Shown in pieces: positions 27,508 to 35,521 of a DNA stretch of 64,000 nt. The notes below the pieces were generated by a model. The model was not told the origin of the DNA and ran no database searches. It saw only the letters and a list, made by a program, of their open reading frames with translations. The position numbers and the translations under genes were made by a program. Each line of letters starts with the position of its first letter. Position 1 is the first letter of the stretch. The stretch comes from Bacteroidetes bacterium HGW-Bacteroidetes-6 (lineage in GTDB: Bacteria > Bacteroidota > Bacteroidia > Bacteroidales > DTU049): positions 1-64,000 of the forward strand of contig PHDB01000010.1 in assembly GCA_002842495.1 (NCBI GenBank), in the 5' to 3' direction.

Positions 27508-28722
27508 ATGAAGACGATCATGAGAGTATTCCTTTTGTCACTGTTTTTTGTAGTTGCGGGTCATTCGGCCTTTTCACAAACATATAGTGGAGTTTTAGGT
27601 CAGGATGAAGGTGATTTTTTAAATACAATCACAACAGCAGTCCCTTTTTTGTTGATTGCCCCGGATGCTCGTGGTGGAGCAATGGGCGACGCTGGTGCCG
27701 GAACAACACCTGATGTTCATTCTATGCACTACAATGCTGCAAAATATGCGTTTATTGATCAAAATATGGGCTTTTCGGTATCGTATAGTCCATGGTTAGT
27801 GAAACTGGTTAACGATATCAGCCTTGGGTACATTACGGGATATAAAAAATTGGACGATAATCAAACTATCGCTGGGTCACTCCGATATTTTTCGCTGGGT
27901 GAAATTATTTTTACCGATCAGGTTGGTCAGGAAATTGGCCAGTTCAGCCCCAACGAATTTGCAATCGATGGAGCTTATTGCCGTAAGTTTTCCGATAATA
28001 TCAGTGGTGCTGTCGCACTTCGATATATTTATTCGAACCTCACGGGAGGAATTTTTGTAAATGGTGCACAATCGAAACCCGGGCAATCGGTAGCGACTGA
28101 TGTTTCTTTCTATTATCAAAAAGATGTAGAGCTTGGAAAAACTCCTGGTTTATTTTCGTTTGGTGTAAATGTGTCGAATATTGGAGCAAAAATAACCTAC
28201 ACCGAAATTCAATACCGCTCTTTTATACCAATTAATCTGCGATTAGGCCCATCGTTGCAGATGGATATAGACGATTACAATAAAGTGTTATTTACATTCG
28301 ATTTGAATAAATTATTGGTTCCAACACCTCCTATTTATGCTAAAGATTCTGCAGGTCAACCAATTAAAGATGCAAATGGTGATTATGTTATTGCCGATGG
28401 CAAAGATCCCAATCGCTCACTTGTAAGTGGAATGTTTGGCTCATTTTCTGATGCTCCAGGTGGATTCAAGGAAGAAATGCGCGAAATCAACTATTCTGTT
28501 GGAACTGAATATTGGTACGATGATCAGTTTGCTCTTAGAGCTGGATTTTTCTACGAAAACAAGTATAAAGGAAATCGCAAATACATCACATTAGGTGCTG
28601 GTCTACGCTACAATGTGTTTGGACTCGATTTTAGTTATCTCGTTCCTCTCGAACAACGCAATCCACTTGAAAACACTTTGCGTTTTACGCTGGTGTTCAA
28701 CTTCGATAAGGTTAAAGACTAA
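27508..28722 (+). CDS. porV: Type IX secretion system outer membrane protein PorV
   Basis: The 404-residue protein of the FadL/PorV barrel family has a signal peptide (about 1-23, ending SAFSQ) and the typical start of the mature chain, with ITTAVPFLLIAPDARGGAMGDAGAGTTPDV. PorV shuttles cargo from the SprA translocon to the PorU sortase. The sequence pattern LRYFSLGEI and the C-terminal FTLVFNFDKVKD fit an outer-membrane barrel. It sits directly after porU, the arrangement seen in many T9SS genomes, and is followed by ispF 8 bases later. Confidence 0.95.
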   Translation: MKTIMRVFLLSLFFVVAGHSAFSQTYSGVLGQDEGDFLNTITTAVPFLLIAPDARGGAMGDAGAGTTPDVHSMHYNAAKYAFIDQNMGFSVSYSPWLVKLVNDISLGYITGYKKLDDNQTIAGSLRYFSLGEIIFTDQVGQEIGQFSPNEFAIDGAYCRKFSDNISGAVALRYIYSNLTGGIFVNGAQSKPGQSVATDVSFYYQKDVELGKTPGLFSFGVNVSNIGAKITYTEIQYRSFIPINLRLGPSLQMDIDDYNKVLFTFDLNKLLVPTPPIYAKDSAGQPIKDANGDYVIADGKDPNRSLVSGMFGSFSDAPGGFKEEMREINYSVGTEYWYDDQFALRAGFFYENKYKGNRKYITLGAGLRYNVFGLDFSYLVPLEQRNPLENTLRFTLVFNFDKVKD

Positions 28723-28730
28723 TTTAGCTT

Positions 28731-29210
28731 ATGGATATCCGTCAGGGAATAGGCTACGACCTGCACCGAATAGTTGAAGGACGACCACTCATTATTGGCG
28801 GAATACGTATCCCATCTTCATTTGGACTTCTTGGGCACAGCGATGCTGATGTGCTGGCTCATGCAATTACAGATGCTTTGTTGGGAGCCCTTGCTTTAGG
28901 TGATATTGGAGGCCATTTCCCAGACTCCGATCCTGCATATAAAAATGCCGATAGTATGTTGCTGCTCAGTAAAGTGTTTCAAATGGTGCAGGCAAAGGGC
29001 TATATGATATCTAACATTGATTCGGTTATTATTGCCGAAAAACCCAAAATGGCTCCATATATTGATGAGATTGTGAACAGTATTTCAGGTGCTTTAAATA
29101 TGGATAGTTCGAGGGTCTCGGTAAAAGCTAAAACCAACGAGGGTGTCGATTCTATTGGAGAAGGTTTAGCCATTGCAGCCTGGGCAAACGTTTTGTTGGT
29201 TGCTGAATAA
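28731..29210 (+). CDS. ispF: 2-C-methyl-D-erythritol 2,4-cyclodiphosphate synthase
   Basis: The 159-residue enzyme closes the cyclodiphosphate ring in the MEP route to isoprenoids. The metal ligands are visible: Asp and His in GYDLHR (residues 9-13 region) and His in LGHSDADVLAHAITDALLGA. GDIGGHFPDSD and KAKTNEGVDSIGEG are further family motifs. The length is standard (about 158). It lies 8 bases after porV, an arrangement that I recall from Porphyromonas gingivalis too. A hairpin terminator follows the stop. Confidence 0.97.
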   Translation: MDIRQGIGYDLHRIVEGRPLIIGGIRIPSSFGLLGHSDADVLAHAITDALLGALALGDIGGHFPDSDPAYKNADSMLLLSKVFQMVQAKGYMISNIDSVIIAEKPKMAPYIDEIVNSISGALNMDSSRVSVKAKTNEGVDSIGEGLAIAAWANVLLVAE

Positions 29211-29214
29211 TAAA

Positions 29215-29238
29215 AAAGCTGCTCTAAAAGGCAGCTTT
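29215..29238 (+). terminator. Terminator after ispF
   Basis: An 8-bp stem AAAGCTGC/GCAGCTTT (29215-29222 with 29231-29238) has an 8-base loop. It lies between ispF and the converging 29271-29804 gene. Confidence 0.65.
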
Positions 29239-29270
29239 CTTGCAAATTTTGAATCACCCAGATTCAAAGT

Positions 29271-29804
29271 TTATTGGTTACCGTGGTTTTGACAACACCC
29301 CTGTCCATTGCCATGTCCCTGGCCTTGTCCCTGGCAGCTCCCACTTCCCATTCCGTTATGCATGCCCATTCCTCCATGTTTCATCCCTTTGCCTTCTTGA
29401 TGCATATCGAACCAAAGTTTTTGTTCGTCGGTGAGCAGCGATCGGATAGCAAGACGATGATCGAGTTTGGACTTTTCGCGAGTAGCTTTCAATACAGAAA
29501 TCTCGTCAATAATCTTGAAAGCTTCATCTTTGTTGATTTTGTCGCCTGTTGTCAAAGTAATCAACCGGGCTTCTTTTTCCCTAATTTGATTTTTAAGATC
29601 AAGCATTTGCTTCTGATGATTGACTTTAAGGGCATCAATTTTTTTCTGTTGATCTTCGGTCAATCCTGGAATCATGCATTTGTGTTCTTTGTTCAAGCCT
29701 TTTGTTTGAGAACAGTTCCCACGACCCTGCATATCCTGTGCGAAAATCTGTCCGCCTGTTGTTGTGAATACCGCAATTAATGCGATTAAAATGGTCTTTT
29801 TCAT
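29271..29804 (-). CDS. Spy/CpxP-like periplasmic protein with metal-binding tail
   Basis: The 177-residue protein has a signal peptide (about 1-23, ending QIFAQ). The helical core has two LTxxQ-like sites, GLTEDQQKKIDALK (about 45) and LLTDEQKLWF (about 123), as in Spy, CpxP and ZraP. The tail (about 135-177) is rich in His, Met, Cys and Gly (MKHGGMGMHNGM, then CQGQGQGHGNGQGCC), fit for Cu, Zn or Ni binding. The ATG at 29804 lies 11 bases past the stop of the preceding gene, with AGGAGA upstream. It is the last gene of an ECF sigma operon, so it is probably a chaperone or metal buffer induced by envelope or metal stress. Confidence 0.82.
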   Translation of the reverse strand: MKKTILIALIAVFTTTGGQIFAQDMQGRGNCSQTKGLNKEHKCMIPGLTEDQQKKIDALKVNHQKQMLDLKNQIREKEARLITLTTGDKINKDEAFKIIDEISVLKATREKSKLDHRLAIRSLLTDEQKLWFDMHQEGKGMKHGGMGMHNGMGSGSCQGQGQGHGNGQGCCQNHGNQ

Positions 29805-29815
29805 TGTGTTTTCTC

Positions 29816-30346
29816 CTATTTTGTGTTTAGATTTTGTCTGCATTTGTGGTGAGTCGAGTCATGCTCACATCTGCCCATTGGCATCATTGCCTTTGAGAAA
29901 AATACCAACATACTGTCAACCTGAACCGGGTCGAGGAATTCTTTCATTGACAACATATAGTTAACGCTTTCTTTCTGAAGGTTGGCTTCGTAAACCGATA
30001 TTTTTTCAATTGCGTCGTTGATTAAAACGGTATCTGAATTGTCTTTTTCCAATTCGGTAAAAATTATTTCTCTAAGTTGACCAATGTTTTCGAAAATCGG
30101 CATTATACGTTGCTTGTGCGCAGCTCGTGAATCGAAAAATTTGTTTTCCTGTTCGGGCCTTAGGTTAAGCTTTTTGATTAACCTGTCTTTTTCCATTCTT
30201 TCGTGCTGCTGCGACTTGAAATGGTTTTGGTGATAACCTCTAAAGTCGGGCACTGCAGGGCGAATAAGCCAGAGAGTTATTAGTGCGGTTGTAGAAACAG
30301 TACTTACAACAGCCAGAATCCAGATTGTTATGTTTTTTTTTGTCAT
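29816..30346 (-). CDS. Membrane-anchored periplasmic metal-sensor-like protein (CnrX/Spy type)
   Basis: The 176-residue protein has an uncleaved N-terminal membrane helix (about 7-28). The periplasmic helical hairpin has several histidines (GYHQNHFKSQQHERM), a LNLRPEQENKF LTxxQ-like site at about residue 62, and a C-terminal HDSTHHKCRQN stretch. This is the plan of heavy-metal-sensor proteins such as CnrX (Metal_resist/Spy superfamily). It starts 2 bases after the anti-sigma gene, with a weak SD-like GGAGAA. By position and shape it may control the anti-sigma factor by binding a metal. The metal is not predictable. Confidence 0.75.
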   Translation of the reverse strand: MTKKNITIWILAVVSTVSTTALITLWLIRPAVPDFRGYHQNHFKSQQHERMEKDRLIKKLNLRPEQENKFFDSRAAHKQRIMPIFENIGQLREIIFTELEKDNSDTVLINDAIEKISVYEANLQKESVNYMLSMKEFLDPVQVDSMLVFFSKAMMPMGRCEHDSTHHKCRQNLNTK

Positions 30347-30348
30347 GG

Positions 30349-30780
30349 TTATTCTCCTTCGTTGTCCATAATGGCTGAATAATACATTATTTCAGTGGTT
30401 TCGGCCATATATAGAGTGTCTTCGGTTTCAATATAAGAGTAGGCTTCGGTATTTTGAGCCGAAACGCGTGAATCGTAAACGGTGCTTCCAATAAACAATC
30501 CCAGTACGATTGCTGCTGCAGCACTGGAAATTTTGAGCCATAAAGGAACCTTGATTGCTCCGGTATTGTTTTCGAAAATGAAGTTGCTTATGCTGTTGGC
30601 CAAATTTTGCGCTGGTTCAATTTCGTCCCAGATATTTTGTGGATTTTCAACAAGTTCATTAACCAAATTGTAATAGTTCTTGCACAAAACACAACTTTCA
30701 ATATGAAGTACAATCAGGCTTTTGTTCTCCTGAATGAGCTCTTGTGAGTTGATGATGTTTTGAATTTCGTTGCAGTTCAT
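30349..30780 (-). CDS. Zinc-finger anti-sigma factor
   Basis: The 143-residue protein has an N-terminal cytosolic domain with a ZAS-type motif H26-x3-C30-x2-C33 (HIESCVLC). One membrane helix (about residues 83-103, LWLKISSAAAAIVLGLFIGS) follows, then a short periplasmic tail. Anti-sigma factors of this plan hold their ECF sigma factor at the membrane. It lies 30 bases after the sigma gene and 2 bases before the CnrX-like gene, fitting a sigma, anti-sigma and sensor unit. The family assignment rests on motif and position. Confidence 0.82.
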   Translation of the reverse strand: MNCNEIQNIINSQELIQENKSLIVLHIESCVLCKNYYNLVNELVENPQNIWDEIEPAQNLANSISNFIFENNTGAIKVPLWLKISSAAAAIVLGLFIGSTVYDSRVSAQNTEAYSYIETEDTLYMAETTEIMYYSAIMDNEGE

Positions 30781-30810
30781 TGTTGAAAGAATTGTGTATT
30801 TGACATCGGT

Positions 30811-31395
30811 TTATTTTAAAACTTGCGCCGATTCCGAAAATTGTTTGTGAACTTCGGCTAAAATCTTGCGTAAATTGGCTTTGGCTCTGAATATTAGCGA
30901 TTCAACAGCGCCAAGAGTTGTTTCCATTACTTCGGCTATCTGATTGTAGCTGAGCCCTTCACTATTGAATAGCAAAAATGCCGTACGTTGATTTTCGGGT
31001 ATTTTTTCGAGAGCCCGATTTAAGAGAATGCGCAATTCTTTATTGTCGAGTGGCTTGTCGGCCGAATACGATGGTAGTGCAGGAATCTGAAACGAAGTGG
31101 TTTCAAAATCGCCCGAATCGGATATACTAACTGAAGAAAATTTGTTTTTGTTGCGCTTGATCAGGTTGAGCGATTTGTTTACCGTAATTCGGTAAAGCCA
31201 TGTTTTGATATCGGCTTCTTCTCTGAATTTGTCAATATTACGCCATGCGTCAAGAAAAACTTCCTGCGACACATCTTGAGCATCGTCGTTGTTTGCCGTA
31301 AAACGAAAGGCTAGACGATAAACATCGCGGTGAGTGCTGTCGATTAAAACACGGAAAGCTTTTTTGTCGCCTTTTTTTATGGCAGCAATATCCAT
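30811..31395 (-). CDS. ECF-type RNA polymerase sigma factor
   Basis: The 194-residue protein has sigma region 2 (about residues 15-85; DAQDVSQEVFLDAWRNIDKF and DIKTWLYRITVNKSLNLIKR) and region 4 (about 130-185; LEKIPENQRTAFLLF and SYNQIAEVMETTLGAVESLI). Regions 1.1 and 3 are absent, as in ECF factors. The ATG at 31395 (MDIAAIKKGDKKAF) is preferred to an upstream TTG at 31410. A TATCTTTG box lies 26 bases upstream. It heads a four-gene operon with its anti-sigma factor and two periplasmic Spy-like proteins, so it probably controls an envelope or metal-stress response. Confidence 0.93.
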   Translation of the reverse strand: MDIAAIKKGDKKAFRVLIDSTHRDVYRLAFRFTANNDDAQDVSQEVFLDAWRNIDKFREEADIKTWLYRITVNKSLNLIKRNKNKFSSVSISDSGDFETTSFQIPALPSYSADKPLDNKELRILLNRALEKIPENQRTAFLLFNSEGLSYNQIAEVMETTLGAVESLIFRAKANLRKILAEVHKQFSESAQVLK

Positions 31396-31421
31396 TTGCA
31401 GAGATTTCAATGCGATTTAGA

Positions 31422-31429
31422 CAAAGATA
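31422..31429 (-). promoter_or_regulatory. -7 box TATCTTTG of the ECF sigma operon
   Basis: TATCTTTG on the minus strand, 26 bases before the ATG at 31395. It has the vegetative-type consensus; an additional autoregulated ECF promoter was not recognised. Confidence 0.5.
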
Positions 31430-31492
31430 ACGCATTTTTCCTGCGCGAAGTATCGAAGTTTTTTCGAATCGACTCGAAATGGACAGGTAATG

Positions 31493-32908
31493 CTATTGAA
31501 GTTCGCGATGTACAATGGAAACATGAATATCGTTGCCGTATTTGCTTTTCAGGGCTTTTTCCATTTGCGAAGCACAATAAACCGATCGGTGTTGTCCACC
31601 TGTGCATCCAAAAGCAATTGCAAGCTGCGAAAAACCGCGACCCAGATAATTGTCGGTCGAAAGGCAGACCAAATCGGCACATGCATCAATAAAGTATGAA
31701 ACTTCGCGGCTATCTTCAAGGAAGCGTACCACATCATCATCGAGGCCGGTTAAGTGCTTGTATTTCTCTTCGCGACCCGGATTGGGAAGAGCCCGACAGT
31801 CGAAAATAAAGCCACCTCCATGTTCGGGATGCCCTTCGGGGTATCCTTTTTTAAAAGAAAAGCTGCTTATTTTGATATGAAGTTTTTCGTCGATCGATTC
31901 TTTTTGGGAAGCTGAAGTAAACTTTGTTGCAATTTGATTCCAGACATTGGAAAGTTCGGGGAATGCATTTTGAAAATTAATTTCGGTAAGCAATTTCACC
32001 AGATTGGCTGCTGCAAGCGGCACCGATTGGAGGAAGTGAGGTTTTTTTTCGTAAAAACCACGATATCCGTAAGCGCCAAAGGCTTGCATGATACGCATTA
32101 ATACAAAATGGTAGTAATAATTGCGAAATAAACCTGGTGACCCCAGTTGTTTTTGTTCGAGTTGCTGGCAATAATAATCTAGCATTTCTTTACGGAATGT
32201 ATCGCTCAAATTAGCTTTGGCATCATAAAGAAGCGAAGCCAGATCGTATTGCAATGCTCCGCGACGTCCTCCCTGAAAGTCCAGAAATGAAAGCTCGTCG
32301 CCATTAATCATGATGTTGCGCGATTGAAAATCTCTATATAGAAAATAGTGCGATGGGATCTGGCTCAGGGTATCGCACCAGGCGATAAAATCGTGCTCAA
32401 GCTTTTGCTCATCGAATGAAATATAGGCCAGTTTGAGAAAATAATATTTGAAATAATTCAAATCCCACATCATGCTGGTGCGGTCGAATGCTGCTCTGGG
32501 GAAGCAATATTGATAGTCGGGTGGTTTCGAAAACTGAAACTTTAAAAGATAATCAATGGCTTTTTGGTAGTAGAATGCTTGCTTTTCGGGTTTGATATGG
32601 CCTTCTTCAATAATGAAATTATATAAAGTTGTATTGCCTAAATCGTTGATGAAATAGAGTTTCTGATCGCTTTCGACATGTAGTATTTCAGGTACGGGTA
32701 GGCCTTGCTCCTTAAAATGACTGGCAAATTGAATGAAAGCCTCGTTTTCGCGAATTTCGCTGTTGTATGCCGCCAAAATGGATGAGTTGTCGCTAAAATT
32801 CAATCTGTAATACCTGCGACTTGAGCCAGATACAGGTAACTGCGTTACTACAAGCACTGGTTTGCCGAAAACACGTTCAGCAATTATTTTAACGGAATCA
32901 GTTTCCAT
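31493..32908 (-). CDS. APH/AmgK-like kinase fused to a RapZ C-terminal domain
   Basis: The 471-residue protein has two parts. Residues about 15-320 form an aminoglycoside-phosphotransferase-like kinase fold, with SGSSRRYYRL near the N-terminus, the catalytic loop YRDFQSRNIM (Asp193, Asn198) and the metal-binding DFQ at 210-212. The loop resembles AmgK, which phosphorylates MurNAc or GlcNAc at C1. Residues about 344-471 match the C-terminal domain of RapZ, the GlcN6P-sensing part, with FDCRALPNPG, LTGLDDDV and GCTGGQHRSV (434-443). The P-loop kinase half of RapZ is missing. The gene may link amino-sugar phosphorylation to GlcN6P sensing. It is followed 18 bases on the minus strand by 31410, the ECF sigma region. 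Confidence 0.88.
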   Translation of the reverse strand: METDSVKIIAERVFGKPVLVVTQLPVSGSSRRYYRLNFSDNSSILAAYNSEIRENEAFIQFASHFKEQGLPVPEILHVESDQKLYFINDLGNTTLYNFIIEEGHIKPEKQAFYYQKAIDYLLKFQFSKPPDYQYCFPRAAFDRTSMMWDLNYFKYYFLKLAYISFDEQKLEHDFIAWCDTLSQIPSHYFLYRDFQSRNIMINGDELSFLDFQGGRRGALQYDLASLLYDAKANLSDTFRKEMLDYYCQQLEQKQLGSPGLFRNYYYHFVLMRIMQAFGAYGYRGFYEKKPHFLQSVPLAAANLVKLLTEINFQNAFPELSNVWNQIATKFTSASQKESIDEKLHIKISSFSFKKGYPEGHPEHGGGFIFDCRALPNPGREEKYKHLTGLDDDVVRFLEDSREVSYFIDACADLVCLSTDNYLGRGFSQLAIAFGCTGGQHRSVYCASQMEKALKSKYGNDIHVSIVHRELQ

Positions 32909-32926
32909 GCGTAGGTGTAAATGAAA

Positions 32927-33757
32927 TTACGGTTTATCGTCGGGGTGAATACTGATGACAGGCACAGGGCTATTATTTACTACTTGTTGTGCCGATTCTC
33001 CAAGCATAATATTTGCCGAACGGTTTTGTTGCTCGGTCATAATAATGAGTAAGTCGGCTTCGGTTTTGTCAATCACCGATAGTAAATCACCGGTAAGGTT
33101 AACAACCAGCTTTTCAATATTTGTCACCTTGATTTTGTTGGATTCAAGGTCTTTTTGAACTTCATTTCCCAGATTGTCTACTTTTTTCTTGAGGATAGAA
33201 ACATTGGTTGTGTAAAGGCGCAAAAGTATAATCTCGGCATCAAAGGCTTTGGCAATCGACTTTGCAAACGGAACCTTTAGCAGAGTGTCATTGGTATTGT
33301 CGATTGGGAGAATTATTTTTTTTATGGTAGCAGGAATGGTGTAGTCCTGACGCAATGTGAATGTAGGACATGGTGCTATCGAGACTACACGGTTTGCATT
33401 GCTGCCAATCCAGAGTTCTTCGAAGCCACTGATGCCATGAGTTCCAACAACCACAAACTGACTGTTGTTCAGTTTTGCGTGGGTTGAAATTTCGTCGTAA
33501 ACCTTGCCGGTTCTGATTTTGTATTGAATATTCCCTTTTCCTAAAACGGGGGTATATTCTGCAATCAATGTTTCGAATCGGTCGTGAACACTTTGCCTGT
33601 GATTTTCTCCGTCTAAATAAATGCTCGAAGGGTTATGAGGTTTGTCAATCCAAAGCATAGTGACACTACAGCCAAATCCTTTGGCAAGTACCGATGCATA
33701 TTTTAGTGCATTAAGGGCTCCTTTGGAGAAATCGATGCCTACAACTATTTCATTCAT
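32927..33757 (-). CDS. Tandem universal stress protein (UspA family)
   Basis: The 276-residue cytosolic protein is made of two UspA domains. The first (about 1-145) starts EIVVGIDFSKGALNALKYA and has VVGTHGISGFEELWIGSNANRV; the second (about 150-276) starts TIKKIILPIDNT and ends LIIMTEQQNRSANIMLGESAQQVV followed by SPVPVISI. G-x-x-G phosphate-loop motifs are partly kept in the first domain, so nucleotide binding there is possible. The ATG at 33757 (MNEIVVGI) is preferred to a frame starting at 33820. It lies between the APH-RapZ fusion and ettA on the same strand. Its trigger is unknown. Confidence 0.9.
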   Translation of the reverse strand: MNEIVVGIDFSKGALNALKYASVLAKGFGCSVTMLWIDKPHNPSSIYLDGENHRQSVHDRFETLIAEYTPVLGKGNIQYKIRTGKVYDEISTHAKLNNSQFVVVGTHGISGFEELWIGSNANRVVSIAPCPTFTLRQDYTIPATIKKIILPIDNTNDTLLKVPFAKSIAKAFDAEIILLRLYTTNVSILKKKVDNLGNEVQKDLESNKIKVTNIEKLVVNLTGDLLSVIDKTEADLLIIMTEQQNRSANIMLGESAQQVVNNSPVPVISIHPDDKP

Positions 33758-33832
33758 ATCGTGCAATTTTGTTGCAAGATAGAAATTTTCAGAAAAACAA
33801 GGGCAGGTAAATTTGCCCAAAAATCAAAAATT

Positions 33833-35506
33833 TTAATTTCCAAGTTTTTTGTATCTGAATTTCACCGGATTATCTCCCAGACGTTTTTTGCGGTTTTCTT
33901 CGTACTCACTGAAGCTTCCTTCAAAAAAAACTACGGAAGCATCTCCTTCAAAAGCTAAAATATGCGTGCAAATACGGTCGAGAAACCAACGGTCGTGGCT
34001 AATCACAAGGGCACAACCAGCATACGATTCGAGTCCTTCTTCCAAAGCGCGTAGTGTATTGATATCGATGTCGTTCGATGGCTCATCGAGCAGTAAAAAG
34101 TTGGCTTCTTCTTTAAGTGTTAGAGCTAAATGCAAACGATTTCGCTCGCCACCCGAAAGAACACCGCACTTTTTTTCCTGATCGGGTCCGCTGAAATTGA
34201 ATCGGCTGACATATGCCCTCGAATTGATATCGCGGCCACCCATGCGAATAAGTTCAACACCTTCGCTGATAACCTGATAAACAGTTTTTTCGGGGTCGAT
34301 TGCTGCATGTGCCTGGTCGACGTATGCCGGACGCACTGTGTCGCCAATGGTGAAATCGCCGCTATCGGGTTTTTCGAGACCCATCATCAGACGAAAAAGA
34401 GTGGTTTTCCCAGCTCCGTTTGGCCCGATAATACCAATAATTGCGTTTGGTGGAATCGAAAAGCTGAGGTTTTCGAATAGTAATTTGTCGCCGAATGCCT
34501 TGCTGATGTTTTGAGCCTCAATAACCTGATCGCCCAGACGCGGACCATCGGGAATAAATATTTCAAGTCGCGATTCTTTCTCTTTCGAATCCTGGCTAAG
34601 TAGTTTTTCGTATGCATTCAGACGAGCTTTACCTTTTGCTTGGCGTGCTTTTGGCGCCATTCTAATCCATTCGAGTTCGCGCTCCAGAGTTTTGCGTCTT
34701 TTCGATTCGGTTTTTTCTTCCTGAGCCAATCGGTTCGACTTTTGTTCGAGCCAGCTACTGTAATTCCCCTTCCATGGAATTCCTTCTCCACGGTCGAGTT
34801 CGAGAATCCATCCGGCTACATTGTCGAGGAAATACCTATCGTGGGTGACTGCAATAACAGTTCCCTGATATTCCTGCAGGTGTTTCTCGAGCCATTGCAC
34901 CGATTCGGCATCGAGGTGGTTTGTGGGCTCATCGAGAAGTAAAATGTCGGGTTTTTGAAGAAGTAAACGAACCAGTGCAACCCGTCGGCGTTCTCCGCCA
35001 CTCAAATTTTCGACCAATTGATCCGAAGGAGGACAATTGAGGGCATCCATGGCGCGTTCCAATCTTGAATCGAGCTCCCAGGCATCGTTTTGTTCAATCA
35101 ATTCGGTCAGCTCACCTTGCCTGATAATGAGATTGTTCATTTCGTCGTCCGACATGGGTTCCGAAAATTTATTGTTCACTTCTTCGTATTCTCTCAACAT
35201 ATCAACAATTGGTTGAACAGCCTCTTCAACAATTTGCTTTACGGTTTTGCTGTTGTCGAGATCAGGTTCCTGTTCGAGAAGTCCAGTTGAATATCCGGGC
35301 GAAAAAACCACTTCGCCATTGGTCGATGCTTCTTTGCCGGCAATAATGCGTAGTAAGGTCGATTTTCCACTACCGTTCAGACCCAAAACCCCAATTTTGG
35401 CACCGTAGTAAAAAGAAAGATAAATGTTTTTAAGAACTTGTTTCTGTGGAGGATAAATCTTGTTTACACCTACCATCGAAAAGATGATTTTTTTGTCGTC
35501 GCTCAT
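33833..35506 (-). CDS. ettA: Energy-dependent translational throttle protein EttA (ABC-F)
   Basis: The 557-residue soluble protein has two ABC domains. EttA binds the ribosomal E site and gates the first peptide bond according to ATP/ADP level. Domain 1 has GLNGSGKST, LSGGERRRVALVRLLL and LLLLDEPTNHLD; domain 2 has GPNGAGKTT, LSGGERNRLHLALTLK and FLLLDEPSNDID. The last two motifs, the start KKIIFSMVGVNKIYPPQKQVL and the length (about 555) are those of EttA, and they separate it from the ABC-F gene at 6553-8493. It lies 15 bases after the start of 35522-36361 in the minus orientation, so the upstream gene may be cotranscribed. Confidence 0.96.
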   Translation of the reverse strand: MSDDKKIIFSMVGVNKIYPPQKQVLKNIYLSFYYGAKIGVLGLNGSGKSTLLRIIAGKEASTNGEVVFSPGYSTGLLEQEPDLDNSKTVKQIVEEAVQPIVDMLREYEEVNNKFSEPMSDDEMNNLIIRQGELTELIEQNDAWELDSRLERAMDALNCPPSDQLVENLSGGERRRVALVRLLLQKPDILLLDEPTNHLDAESVQWLEKHLQEYQGTVIAVTHDRYFLDNVAGWILELDRGEGIPWKGNYSSWLEQKSNRLAQEEKTESKRRKTLERELEWIRMAPKARQAKGKARLNAYEKLLSQDSKEKESRLEIFIPDGPRLGDQVIEAQNISKAFGDKLLFENLSFSIPPNAIIGIIGPNGAGKTTLFRLMMGLEKPDSGDFTIGDTVRPAYVDQAHAAIDPEKTVYQVISEGVELIRMGGRDINSRAYVSRFNFSGPDQEKKCGVLSGGERNRLHLALTLKEEANFLLLDEPSNDIDINTLRALEEGLESYAGCALVISHDRWFLDRICTHILAFEGDASVVFFEGSFSEYEENRKKRLGDNPVKFRYKKLGN

Positions 35507-35521
35507 ATCGGAGATTGAAAA

